From: Endozoicomonas sp. OPT23
Lineage (GTDB): Bacteria; Pseudomonadota; Gammaproteobacteria; Pseudomonadales; Endozoicomonadaceae
Direction: 5' to 3'
Assembly (NCBI RefSeq): GCF_009653635.1
Contig: NZ_PPFD01000007.1
Location: 298,603-362,602, forward strand
DNA length: 64,000 nt
The position numbers were made by a program, and so were the translations under genes. Every line of letters starts with the position of its first letter. Within the stretch, counting starts at the first letter, position 1. The notes beneath the pieces were generated by a model that ran no database searches, was not told where the DNA came from, and saw only the letters and a program-made list of their open reading frames with translations. Below, in pieces: positions 37,711 to 46,638 of the stretch.

Positions 37711-38446
37711 CTTGTTCACCCCCAGTCACCAGCGTACCTTCGTCGCCACCGACAACGGCATTCAACAGGGCACCCGGCTTGTTCATATTAAAAACACGAA
37801 GCGGCATATTCTGATCACGAACCAGACAAATAGCAGTCAGATCCATTACACCCAGTTTACGGTCAAGAACTTCATCGTAAGTGAGCTGATCAAATTTAAC
37901 AGCGTCAGCGTGCTTGACCGGGTCCTTGTCGTAAATACCATCGACCTTGGTGGCTTTCAGCACGCCATCAACCTGAACCTCGATACCACGAAGGCAGGCT
38001 GCAGAATCAGTGGTAAAGAATGGGTTACCGGTACCGGCAGAAAAGATTACTACATCACCATCATTCAGATGACGCATGGCACGACGATGGTCATAGTGTT
38101 CAACCACACCACTCATCGGAATAGAAGACATTACGCGGGTATTAATATTAGAGCGTTCAAGGGCGTCACGCATAGCCAGGGCATTCATTACTGTTGCCAG
38201 CATACCCATATGATCACCAGTAACACGATCCAGACCGGCCGCACTAAGCTCAGCACCGCGGAACAGGTTACCACCGCCAATCACGATACCGACCTGAACA
38301 CCGATACCGACCAGCTGGCCGATTTCCAGAGCCATGCGATCCAGAACACTGGGATCTATGCCAAAGTCACCTTCTCCCTGAAGGGCTTCGCCACTGAGTT
38401 TGAGCAGAACACGCTTGTACTTGGGTTGTCGATCACTTGCCGGCAT
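37703..38446 (-). CDS. pyrH: Uridylate kinase
   Basis: PyrH phosphorylates UMP to [29 protein letters not shown] and the nucleotide-binding [18 protein letters not shown] are diagnostic of the bacterial family. Start ATG 38446 gives 247 residues with GGAAG 7 bases upstream; a TTG two codons earlier is not needed. A repeat-rich 150-base gap separates it from tsf. Confidence 0.97.
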   Translation of the reverse strand: MPASDRQPKYKRVLLKLSGEALQGEGDFGIDPSVLDRMALEIGQLVGIGVQVGIVIGGGNLFRGAELSAAGLDRVTGDHMGMLATVMNALAMRDALERSNINTRVMSSIPMSGVVEHYDHRRAMRHLNDGDVVIFSAGTGNPFFTTDSAACLRGIEVQVDGVLKATKVDGIYDKDPVKHADAVKFDQLTYDEVLDRKLGVMDLTAICLVRDQNMPLRVFNMNKPGALLNAVVGGDEGTLVTGGEQDD

Positions 38447-38461
38447 TTTCAACTTCCGAGT

Positions 38462-38587
38462 CAGAGTCAGGAGAAGAAGCGCTCGGCACCACTTTTTGTT
38501 ACACCACTTTTTTTAAAAGCAGAGCCGACTTTAAAAGTAGAGCCGATGACAAAAGCAGAGCCGAACACCATCCATTAACCAGTAATA
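38462..38587. repeat. Composite of short tandem repeats between tsf and pyrH
   Basis: Three consecutive 18-base units lie at 38512-38529, 38530-38547 and 38548-38565, sharing the core AAAGNAGAGCCGA. Next to them CACCACTTTTT occurs twice (38487-38497, 38502-38512), GAGTCA twice at the pyrH side (38459-38470), and TAACCAGTA twice at the tsf side (~38577-38595). Almost the whole gap is thus made of local duplications. No terminator is evident. Confidence 0.8.
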
Positions 38588-38600
38588 ACCAGTATCAGGA

Positions 38601-39461
38601 TTACAGTCCAGCCTGAGCGCGAACTTCAGCAGCGAAATCTACTTCCGCAACTTCGATACCTTCACCTACTTCAAAACGCACGAAGCTTTCTACGGTAGCG
38701 CCAGCCTGCTTGGCCAGAGCACCCACTTTAACTTCAGGGTTTTTAACGAAAGGCTGTTCAACCAGGCTGCTTTCAGCCAGGAACTTGTTGATACGACCGC
38801 CGATCATCTTCTCGATGATTTCAGCAGGCTTACCAGACTGTTCAGCTTGAGCCTTGAAGATTTCTTTCTCTTTCTCTACCAGTTCAGCAGGCATATCTTC
38901 CTTGTTAACCACTTGTGGGTTAACAGCGGCAACGTGCATAGCGATATCACGAGCCAGCTCGGACTCACCAGCAGACAGCGCAACCAGTACAGCAATCTTC
39001 TTGTTGCCGTGAACGTAAGCGTCAACACGACCGCCTTCAACCAGTTTAATACGACGAACGCTGATGTTTTCACCGATTTTCTGGATCAGAGCCTGACGGG
39101 TCTCTTCCAGTTCGCCAGCCATCAAGGCAGCAACGTCAGCTTCTTTACGATCGAAAGCAGCACCCAGAACGGTCTCAACGAATGCCAGGAAGTTTTCGTC
39201 ACGAGCAGCGAAGTCGGTTTCAGAGTTAACTTCAACCATTACAGCGAAGGAACCGTCTTCCGCCACCTTGGTAGCAACAGCGCCTTCAGCGGCAGTACGA
39301 CCCGCTTTTTTAGCAGCTTTAGCCTGACCGGATTTGCGCATCTCTTCGATGGCTTTCTCGATGTCACCGTCAACGGCCTGCAGTGCCTTCTTGCACTCCA
39401 TCATACCCAGACCGGTGCGCTCACGCAGTTCCTTTACCAGTGCTGCAGAAATTGCTGCCAT
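38601..39461 (-). CDS. tsf: Elongation factor Ts
   Basis: EF-Ts exchanges GDP for GTP on EF-Tu. The N-terminal [20 protein letters not shown] and the core [15 protein letters not shown] are canonical. Start ATG 39461 with GAGAGGA upstream gives 286 residues; the frame extends 19 codons upstream but homologues begin here. rpsB lies upstream, separated by a terminator. Confidence 0.98.
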   Translation of the reverse strand: MAAISAALVKELRERTGLGMMECKKALQAVDGDIEKAIEEMRKSGQAKAAKKAGRTAAEGAVATKVAEDGSFAVMVEVNSETDFAARDENFLAFVETVLGAAFDRKEADVAALMAGELEETRQALIQKIGENISVRRIKLVEGGRVDAYVHGNKKIAVLVALSAGESELARDIAMHVAAVNPQVVNKEDMPAELVEKEKEIFKAQAEQSGKPAEIIEKMIGGRINKFLAESSLVEQPFVKNPEVKVGALAKQAGATVESFVRFEVGEGIEVAEVDFAAEVRAQAGL

Positions 39462-39689
39462 GGAGGGATCCTCTCGAAAATTTTCAATAGTTTTGAACAC
39501 AAAATGCCGCAACGTCAAAATGAGGAAGCGGCATTTCCAGCAATCAGCTGTACGAAAAAGTCTTCGAGCTTATGCATTTGCAGAAGCGGATGTCAAAGAC
39601 CTTCCCGATATGACAAATGTCACTTATATATCTGAATGCAAAATTTTTTCGGCCTATTCAAGCTATCAAAGATGAATACGCCTAATCTG

Positions 39690-39713
39690 AAAAAAGGGGG
39701 CAAAGCCCCCTCT
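39690..39713 (-). terminator. Terminator/attenuator between rpsB and tsf
   Basis: On the minus strand GGGGGC pairs with GCCCCC around TTT and is followed by TTTTTT. It lies 18 bases after the rpsB stop; in E. coli a similar partial terminator sets the rpsB:tsf ratio. Confidence 0.9.
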
Positions 39714-39730
39714 TTCCAAACAATCAGAAA

Positions 39731-40516
39731 TTAAGCCTGAGCTTCTTCCTGACCGCCTTCAGTTTTAGCTTCAGCTGCTACGGCTTCAGCTACAACTGCT
39801 TCTTCAACCAGCTCAGCTTCTGCACCAGTGTTGGCAGCCGCACGGCCTTCCAGAATGGTGTCAGCAGCAGCACGGATGTACAGCTGAATAGCGCGGATTG
39901 CGTCATCGTTACCTGGGATAACGTAGTCAACACCTTCCGGGCTGGAGTTGGTATCAACGATACCAATTACAGGAATACCCAGCTTGTTGGCTTCCTGGAT
40001 AGCAATGCGCTCGTGCTCAACGTCGATAACGAACAGAGCATCAGGCAGGCCGCCCATTTCTTTGATACCGCCCAGTGAACGATCCAGTTTTTCCAGATCG
40101 CGACGACGCATCAGAGCTTCTTTCTTGGTCAGCTTCTCGAAAGTGCCGTCTTGAGCCTGCACTTCCAGATCACGCAGACGACGTACAGACTGACGAATAG
40201 TCTTGTAGTTAGTCAGCATGCCACCCAACCAGCGGTGAGCAACGAAAGGCTGGCCAGCGCGAGCAGCTTCTTCACGAATGATCTTGCCCGCAGCACGCTT
40301 GGTACCAACGAACATGATCTTGTTCTTGCCTTCAGACAGCTTGCGGATGAAGCTCATAGCTTCATTGAACGCAGGCATTGTGTGCTCAAGGTTGATGATA
40401 TGAATCTTGTTGCGTGCACCAAAGATGAATTTGTTCATCTTTGGGTTCCAGAAACGAGTCTGGTGACCGAAGTGTACGCCCGCCTTGAGCATGTCACGCA
40501 TAGTGACTTGTGCCAT
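39731..40516 (-). CDS. rpsB: 30S ribosomal protein S2
   Basis: S2 is a late-assembly 30S protein. [39 protein letters not shown] and [12 protein letters not shown] are family marks. A strong AGGAGAT precedes the ATG. The C-terminus carries an extra ~20-residue Ala/Glu-rich tail, making 261 residues against 241 in E. coli. Confidence 0.99.
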   Translation of the reverse strand: MAQVTMRDMLKAGVHFGHQTRFWNPKMNKFIFGARNKIHIINLEHTMPAFNEAMSFIRKLSEGKNKIMFVGTKRAAGKIIREEAARAGQPFVAHRWLGGMLTNYKTIRQSVRRLRDLEVQAQDGTFEKLTKKEALMRRRDLEKLDRSLGGIKEMGGLPDALFVIDVEHERIAIQEANKLGIPVIGIVDTNSSPEGVDYVIPGNDDAIRAIQLYIRAAADTILEGRAAANTGAEAELVEEAVVAEAVAAEAKTEGGQEEAQA

Positions 40517-40754
40517 GGTAAATCTCCTGTAACAGGGTTAGGCCTCCACGCATCCCATGAGCTCAACCCGAAAAACGATCAAACGCTTAAGACTTTAAAC
40601 TGAAGCTTAAAGCAGCGCGAAGCAGTTCAGCGGGCACCCTGAATCATGTGACGATGCATGTGAGTTCTACTACTGATTAAATTAAATGTCTTCGAAACAG
40701 ATCACTTTTGAACAATTTGCAAGAAAAGGCCAAAAACAACTCTGAATACGAAGC
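40517..40754 (-). other. Long rpsB 5' leader
   Basis: If the promoter at 40761-40788 is right, rpsB has a leader of about 240 bases without a reading frame. E. coli rpsB has a structured leader through which S2 represses its own synthesis; the same is expected here but I could not verify a conserved fold. Confidence 0.4.
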
Positions 40755-40760
40755 CGGCGA

Positions 40761-40788
40761 TTTATACCATAAAAAGAGACCACCTCAA
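40761..40788 (-). promoter_or_regulatory. Candidate rpsB promoter
   Basis: On the minus strand TTGAGG (revcomp of 40783-40788) stands 16 bases before TATAAA (revcomp of 40761-40766), with an extended -10 TGG in front of it and a GC-rich discriminator CGCCGGC after it, as expected for a stringently controlled ribosomal promoter. Confidence 0.6.
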
Positions 40789-40852
40789 AGCCTTTTACCC
40801 CAATAACGTGGAAATCCGTTTGTTCCCTTGCGCAATATCAAAACAGTTCTGG

Positions 40853-40858
40853 TAAAAT
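40853..40858 (+). promoter_or_regulatory. Candidate map promoter (extended -10)
   Basis: TAAAAT preceded by TGG gives an extended -10; a TTGCGC lies at 40828-40833 but the 19-base spacing is long. About 150 bases before the map start, diverging from rpsB. Confidence 0.4.
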
Positions 40859-41010
40859 GCCGACAGTTAAATTGTAGAGCGTATCAATAGAGCACTACTA
40901 GAGAGCAGTAATGGAGAGCGCTGCTAGCTACTCTAAAGAGTGCCGCTGGGCGGATTCACCCGGCCCGTTTCGACCCTCACTCACACTCTGGCAACATAGA
41001 ATTTAGAAGC

Positions 41011-41808
41011 ATGAATGTAACCATCAAGACGCCTGAAGATATTGAAAAAATGCGCATTGCCGGCCGCCTGGCCGCCGAAGTGCTGGAAATGATTGAAGAA
41101 CATGTTAAACCCGGCGTCACCACGGATGAAATTGACCGTATCTGCCACGATTACATCGTCAACACTCAGGACGCTATTCCTGCTCCTTTGAACTATGGTG
41201 CAGCCCCTGGCCGCCCGGGCTTTCCAAAATCTATCTGCACCTCTTTGAACCATGTGGTTTGTCACGGCATTCCTGGCGGCAAGAAACTCAAAAACGGCGA
41301 CGTCCTTAATATCGATATCACCGTTATCAAAGACGATTACCATGGCGATACCAGCAAAATGTTCCTGGTAGGCGATGTACAGCCGTTCAACCAGAAACTC
41401 TGCAAAGTCACTCAGGAATGCCTCTATAAAGGCATTGCCGAAGTTAAGCCTGGCGCCCGCTTGAGTGACATCGGTCGTGTAATCGAAAAGCATGCCCACG
41501 CCAACCACTACTCCGTAGTAGAAGAGTATTGCGGCCACGGCATTGGCAAGGTATTCCATGAAGAACCACAGGTTCTGCACTACAACGGTTACGGCGAACA
41601 AAATGACTGCATTCTTCAGGAAGGCATGACTTTTACCATCGAGCCTATGATCAACGCCGGCAAGAAATTCACCAAACTTCTGGGCGATGGCTGGACAGCC
41701 GTCACCAAGGACCGTCGCCCTTCCGCCCAGTGGGAGCACACACTGGCTGTTACTGCCGATGGCGTTGAAATTCTAACCCTGCGTAAAGACGAAGTACTGC
41801 CTTTCTAA
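41011..41808 (+). CDS. map: Methionine aminopeptidase type I
   Basis: Map removes the initiator methionine. The 265-residue protein has the pita-bread fold motifs: GVTTDEIDRICHDYI, HVVCHGIPG, the metal ligands NIDITVIKDDYHGDTSKMF, EEYCGHGIGKVFHEEPQVLHY and TIEPMI. It is divergent to rpsB across 494 bases and ends in a clear terminator. Confidence 0.99.
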   Translation: MNVTIKTPEDIEKMRIAGRLAAEVLEMIEEHVKPGVTTDEIDRICHDYIVNTQDAIPAPLNYGAAPGRPGFPKSICTSLNHVVCHGIPGGKKLKNGDVLNIDITVIKDDYHGDTSKMFLVGDVQPFNQKLCKVTQECLYKGIAEVKPGARLSDIGRVIEKHAHANHYSVVEEYCGHGIGKVFHEEPQVLHYNGYGEQNDCILQEGMTFTIEPMINAGKKFTKLLGDGWTAVTKDRRPSAQWEHTLAVTADGVEILTLRKDEVLPF

Positions 41809-41821
41809 GGCTACTTCGAAC

Positions 41822-41852
41822 AACCGGCGGATAACCACAACCGCCGGTTTTC
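41822..41852 (+). terminator. Rho-independent terminator of map
   Basis: AACCGGCGG (41822-41830) pairs with CCGCCGGTT (41841-41849) and is followed by a T-rich stretch, 13 bases after the stop. Confidence 0.88.
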
Positions 41853-41929
41853 CTGATTTTTTCCCCTCTTCGTGCTTTAATACCTGCAAAATTCAATAAA
41901 ATACCCACAGAACGAATTTTGACTACAGC

Positions 41930-44656
41930 ATGAATGAATTGAGCCACTCGATACCCGAAAAGATCAAACTACAGCTGTTTGATAAAGAGCAGTTTGTCAG
42001 CCAGCTTCAATCCTCAAACACCCCCATCCCTCTTTATAAAGATCTTCGTAACAACGCCATTACCTTGCTCAACCAATGGTTTTCCGAAGAGCTGGATATT
42101 GAAATTCTGGTGGCCGCCAATACCTGGTTTATTGATCAGCTATTAACCACGGCCTGGCAGCAACTGGATTGGAGTGCTCCACCCAAAATCAGCCTTCTGG
42201 CTGTTGGTGGTTATGGCCGGGGCGAGCTCCATATTGGTTCCGACATAGACATTCTGCTTCTTCTTGATTCCGAAGATTACCAGAGCCATCGGGACAGCAT
42301 TGAGTCCTTCCTGACTCTGCTTTGGGATATAGGGTTAAAAGTAGGCTCAAGCGTCCGATCTGTTAAAGAGTGCGCCAATCAGGCCAAAGATGACCTGACC
42401 ATCATCACCAATATGATGGAATCCCGATCACTGAGCGATCCCGCCAACTTGCACCACCAGCTTGAACGAGCCATCAGCATTCAGTACATGTGGCCCAGCA
42501 CCGAGTATCTGCAAGCCAAGTTTGACGAACAGAAGTCACGCCATAAAAAATACGCCGACACCGAATACTCTCTGGAACCCAATATCAAGGGCTCGCCTGG
42601 CGGCATCAGAGATCTCCATATGATCGGCTGGATTGCCCGTCGCCATTACGGAACACACAACCCTCGTGAACTGGCTGAACTGAACTTCATCACCCAGTCG
42701 GAGTACGAACAACTGGTAAAGTGTCGTGCATTCCTGTGGCGAGTTCGCTGGGCATTGCATGATTTAACCGGTCGCGGGGAAGATCGTCTTTTGTTCGATC
42801 ACCAGAGAACACTGGCCGAACACTTTGGTTACGTGGACCACGAAGGTTCAATGGCTGTAGAGCAGTTTATGCAGAGTTACTTCCGCAACGTACTCATTGT
42901 CGGGCAGATGAAGGACATCATTCTTCAGCACTTCGACGATGAAATACTGAACGCCGACAGCAACCGTGAAATCATCCCGGTCAACAGCCGCTTTCAATTG
43001 CACAACCAGTATCTGGAAGTGACTCACGATCAGGTGTTTGAGGAACACCCCCCCGCCCTTCTGGAACTCTTTGCCCTAATGACACAGGACAGAGACATTC
43101 TCGGTGCAAAGGCTGAAACCATTCGACTGCTGCGTGAAAACCGTCATCGTGTAGATACCGTATTCCGAAAAGATCCTCGCTGCAGCAAGTTATTCCTGCA
43201 AATTCTGCAGGCACCCTATAACCTCAGCATTACCCTGAGAAGAATGTCCCGCTACGGCATTCTTGGTCGCTACCTGCCTGAGTACGGTCGCATTATTGGC
43301 CAGATGCAGTTTGACCTTTTCCACACTTACACCGTTGACGCCCACACGCAGCTATTAATAAAACACCTGCGCAGCTTCAGCTATAAAGATAATGAGCAGC
43401 GCTACCCTATCGCCTCGAAAATAGCCGAAGACATTCGCAAACCTGAACTACTCATAGTTGCCGGGCTTTATCACGATATCGGTAAAGGTCGTGGTGGCGA
43501 TCACTCACAACTTGGAGCAGTGGACGCAGCTATCTTCTGCCGTCGTCACGGCTTGCGACGCGTGGATACAAAACTGATCACCTGGCTGGTCGAAGAACAT
43601 CTGACCTTCTCAACCACCGCCCAAAAGCAGGACCTTTCTGACCCGGACGTTATTCATGATTTTGCCCGAAAGATGGGCAACATCAACAACCTGAATCACC
43701 TTTACCTGCTAACCGTCGCGGATATTAACGCCACCAACCCCGACCTCTGGAATGGCTGGCGCTCGTCATTACTGCAACAACTCTACAGCCTGACTCGGCA
43801 TGTTCTGGAAAATGGCATCGAGAACATGCCTGACAGCAGTGAGCGAATCATCGATATTCAGGAAGAAACCTTCGAGCTGTTGAGCCTTCAGAATACCGAT
43901 TCGAAACAAGCTGAATATATCTGGAAACACCTTGATGACGACTACTTCTCTCGTCACGACCCCCATGAAATCGCCTGGCAAACTCAAGGCATCATTGAGC
44001 ACCTGGATCTACACAAGTCAGACGACAGCCCTATAATACTGACTCGTGAAACCGACACAGACCACGAACACAGTGGCTCACAGATCTTCATCTATACAAA
44101 AGACCGAATAAATCTGTTTGCCGATACAGTTAACGCCATCGCTCAACTGCACCTGAGTATTCAGGATGCTCGCATCATCACCTCTACGGACGGCTACAGC
44201 CTTGACACTTACACCGTTTTGGAAGAAGACGGCAGCGCCATTGGCGACAATATCGAACGAATAAAGCAGATTAAAGAGTACCTGCAACTGAGCCTGGAAA
44301 ACCCCGAACAACTGCCTGACACCGTACAAAGACGCACCCCCAGACAGCTGAGACACTTTGCCCGCGCACCGCGCATTACTATCAGCAATATGCCCGGCAT
44401 CAAGCGAACCCTGCTGGAAGTTAAAGCAACGGATCGACCTGGCATTCTGGCAAAAATGGTAAAAACCTTTGTGGAGTTAGAGCTTCAGGTTCACAACGCC
44501 AAAGTAGCCACCTTTGGCGAAAAGCTGGAAGACAGTTTTTTCCTGACCGATAAATACAATCAGCCCATCAGCGACCCTGACTTTGCCGAAAGTATCTGTG
44601 AAACACTGCGAGAAGTTTTGAAACAGGCCTCCGAGGAAGATGTGATTCGCCACTGA
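41930..44656 (+). CDS. glnD: [Protein-PII] uridylyltransferase/uridylyl-removing enzyme
   Basis: GlnD senses glutamine and modifies PII proteins to control nitrogen metabolism. The 908-residue protein has the nucleotidyltransferase motif GGYGRGELHIGSDID (metal aspartates D105, D107), a central HD domain for deuridylylation (GLYHDIGKGRGGDHSQLGA) and two C-terminal ACT domains (~695-780 and ~808-890). ATG at 41930 lacks an obvious ribosome site, but the N-terminus matches family length. map-glnD is a conserved order. Confidence 0.98.
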   Translation: MNELSHSIPEKIKLQLFDKEQFVSQLQSSNTPIPLYKDLRNNAITLLNQWFSEELDIEILVAANTWFIDQLLTTAWQQLDWSAPPKISLLAVGGYGRGELHIGSDIDILLLLDSEDYQSHRDSIESFLTLLWDIGLKVGSSVRSVKECANQAKDDLTIITNMMESRSLSDPANLHHQLERAISIQYMWPSTEYLQAKFDEQKSRHKKYADTEYSLEPNIKGSPGGIRDLHMIGWIARRHYGTHNPRELAELNFITQSEYEQLVKCRAFLWRVRWALHDLTGRGEDRLLFDHQRTLAEHFGYVDHEGSMAVEQFMQSYFRNVLIVGQMKDIILQHFDDEILNADSNREIIPVNSRFQLHNQYLEVTHDQVFEEHPPALLELFALMTQDRDILGAKAETIRLLRENRHRVDTVFRKDPRCSKLFLQILQAPYNLSITLRRMSRYGILGRYLPEYGRIIGQMQFDLFHTYTVDAHTQLLIKHLRSFSYKDNEQRYPIASKIAEDIRKPELLIVAGLYHDIGKGRGGDHSQLGAVDAAIFCRRHGLRRVDTKLITWLVEEHLTFSTTAQKQDLSDPDVIHDFARKMGNINNLNHLYLLTVADINATNPDLWNGWRSSLLQQLYSLTRHVLENGIENMPDSSERIIDIQEETFELLSLQNTDSKQAEYIWKHLDDDYFSRHDPHEIAWQTQGIIEHLDLHKSDDSPIILTRETDTDHEHSGSQIFIYTKDRINLFADTVNAIAQLHLSIQDARIITSTDGYSLDTYTVLEEDGSAIGDNIERIKQIKEYLQLSLENPEQLPDTVQRRTPRQLRHFARAPRITISNMPGIKRTLLEVKATDRPGILAKMVKTFVELELQVHNAKVATFGEKLEDSFFLTDKYNQPISDPDFAESICETLREVLKQASEEDVIRH

Positions 44657-44664
44657 CTCCAATA

Positions 44665-44694
44665 AGGCTGGCTATTGATATTGATTGCCAGCCT
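44665..44694 (+). repeat. Hairpin after glnD
   Basis: AGGCTGGC (44665-44672) pairs with GCCAGCCT (44687-44694), 9 bases after the stop, without a T-run; possibly a Rho-dependent end or mRNA stabiliser. Confidence 0.5.
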
Positions 44695-44817
44695 GACCTC
44701 CCAAACGAACAGCACAAGCCATGAAAGCTACACCATAACTCGCACACCTCTTTACCAACCCTCTTCCACTGAATCTTAATTCAGGCACGCTTGTCTGGAC
44801 TGCCACCTGCCGATCAG

Positions 44818-44823
44818 TACAAT
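44818..44823 (+). promoter_or_regulatory. Possible -10 element for corA
   Basis: TACAAT lies 72 bases before the corA start; the best upstream -35 (CTGGAC at 17 bases) is weak. Confidence 0.3.
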
Positions 44824-44894
44824 AGAACCAGCCTCCTTGATCACCGACAAGTTGACTGCATCCATTGAAATAACGAGACCGGGACTGCTCATAC

Positions 44895-45848
44895 ATGATT
44901 AATGCCTACCATCGCGAAAATGACCTATACAGCATCAGTCGTGTAAATGCCGAACAACCACTTCCCGAAAACACGCTCTGGCTGGATCTGGTTGATCTGG
45001 ATGAACAGGAAAACGAGTGGCTTGAGAAAGAATGCCCCGGCTTTATTTATGATGACGATGAGCTCCATGAGATCGAAGCATCCTCTCGTTTTTTTGAAAG
45101 CGAAACCGGCTTCCACATTCGCTCCCTGTTTCCACATCAGTCAGGACAGGAACTGAAAAACATCAACATCGCTTTCAACCTTCGCGACGACCAGCTTATT
45201 ACTCTTCAGGACGAGCCTACCGCTCTGTTCAGATTGATGCGCAACTATCTGAAGCTTCAGGTAGTGAAAGCAAGAACACCAATGGATATCGTTATCGCTC
45301 TGTTCGACGCCAAGGTTGAGTTCCTGGCGGACACACTGGAAGAAGTGTATGAAAACCTGGAAGCCATCAGCCGGCACGCACTTTCTGACGAAGCTAACGA
45401 TGTCGATGAGCTCCTGAAAAATATTACACTGCAGGAAGATATAAACGGCAAAGCACGTCTTAACCTGCTGGACAGTCAACGCTGCCTCCGCTACCTACTG
45501 AAAAGCTGTCGCCATAAGCTGGATGATGGTCAGATTGATGAAATCAGGGATATCCTTCGCGATATTGACTCTTTGACGCCACACACCGGTTTTCTGTTTG
45601 AGAAAATCAACTTCCTGATGGAAGCCACCATGGGCTTTATCAATCTCGAGCAGAACAATATCATCAAGATTTTCTCGGTGGCCGCTGTTATGTTCCTGCC
45701 ACCCACCCTGATCGCCAGCATCTATGGCATGAACTTCAAAGTCATGCCAGAACTGGCCACCAGCTGGGGATATCCAATGGCGCTGGTATTAATGGTCAGC
45801 AGCGCGCTGGGCACTTATCTGTTCTTCAAACGCAAAGGCTGGCTATAA
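44895..45848 (+). CDS. corA: Magnesium/cobalt channel CorA
   Basis: CorA is a pentameric inner-membrane divalent-cation channel. The protein is 317 residues (E. coli 316). A large N-terminal cytoplasmic domain of acidic and helical character precedes two C-terminal helices; the selectivity motif YGMNF ends helix 1, followed by the acidic loop MPELATSWGYP and the positively charged end FFKRKGWL, matching E. coli CorA closely. Confidence 0.96.
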   Translation: MINAYHRENDLYSISRVNAEQPLPENTLWLDLVDLDEQENEWLEKECPGFIYDDDELHEIEASSRFFESETGFHIRSLFPHQSGQELKNINIAFNLRDDQLITLQDEPTALFRLMRNYLKLQVVKARTPMDIVIALFDAKVEFLADTLEEVYENLEAISRHALSDEANDVDELLKNITLQEDINGKARLNLLDSQRCLRYLLKSCRHKLDDGQIDEIRDILRDIDSLTPHTGFLFEKINFLMEATMGFINLEQNNIIKIFSVAAVMFLPPTLIASIYGMNFKVMPELATSWGYPMALVLMVSSALGTYLFFKRKGWL

Positions 45849-45932
45849 TTCTTTCGACCGGGCTACTGACTTTCCTCCCACAGTAGCCTGCCACCCTCCC
45901 TCAATTACCTGTAACGCCCGAGGTTCTCAGGT

Positions 45933-46430
45933 ATGAGCATTGCACCCAAAGTCAGCCAGTTTCTGGAAACACACAACATCCCCTTTGATACTATTTCCCA
46001 CACACCCAGCCACAGTTCAGTACAAACAGCCATTGCCGCAGAAGTACCACTCAGCTCTGTCGCAAAAGCCGTCATCCTGAAGGACAACATTGATAATTAC
46101 TTCATGGCCGTTGTGCCAGCATCCAGCAAAGTCCACCTCAAGCAAATAAGGAAAGTCACCCAGAATTCAGTCAATTTGGCCAGCGAGAGTGAGGTCAACC
46201 GGCAGTTCAGCGACTGTCAGTTTGGCGCTATTCCACCCATCAGCCAAGCCTATCAAATGAGCACCATTTGGGATGATCATCTTGGCGACATTCCCGATGT
46301 TTACCTCGAAGCCGGAGATCATGAAACATTAATCCATCTGCACCAGGACGCCTTTCAACATCTTATGACAGACCAGCCCCACGCACAGCTCTGCGTTCCA
46401 CCAGAAAAACCCGGAGACGATAACTACTAA
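45933..46430 (+). CDS. YbaK/ProX-type aminoacyl-tRNA deacylase
   Basis: This 165-residue protein has the YbaK domain: an early Thr-Pro-His segment (SHTPSHSSVQTA), the conserved SSVAKAVILKD with the lysine of the active site, YFMAVVPASSKVHLKQIRK and GAIPPISQAYQMSTIWDDHL. Such proteins hydrolyse mischarged tRNAs, or act in trans for prolyl-tRNA synthetase; which tRNA is edited here cannot be told. It is a stand-alone domain, 84 bases after corA. Confidence 0.87.
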   Translation: MSIAPKVSQFLETHNIPFDTISHTPSHSSVQTAIAAEVPLSSVAKAVILKDNIDNYFMAVVPASSKVHLKQIRKVTQNSVNLASESEVNRQFSDCQFGAIPPISQAYQMSTIWDDHLGDIPDVYLEAGDHETLIHLHQDAFQHLMTDQPHAQLCVPPEKPGDDNY

Positions 46431-46490
46431 CCCCCGTAACACTTACCTATCAAGACCTGCCCGAAATGACCCGATAGTTTTATTCAGAAG

Positions 46491-46556
46491 CCAGGGGCGT
46501 TCTCAATTAGCCATGAGACCAGTTGATCACACATCTAATTGAGAACACCCCCTTGG
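46491..46556. repeat. Long imperfect inverted repeat before brnQ
   Basis: The left arm at 46491-46510 ends TTCTCAATTAG and the right arm at 46535-46556 begins CTAATTGAGAA. The inner 12 bases pair perfectly and the outer GGGG/CCCC parts pair with small gaps, giving a ~20-bp stem around a 24-base loop. There is no T-run after it. It stands alone between ybaK-like and brnQ and looks like a small mobile-repeat remnant or a strong mRNA hairpin. Confidence 0.75.
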
Positions 46557-46638
46557 GCCGAACTACCACTTTTGGAAATAACGGCCATACTGATTGCTTA
46601 AAGCTTTAAACATAAACCCAATAACTATCGGCCTTACA

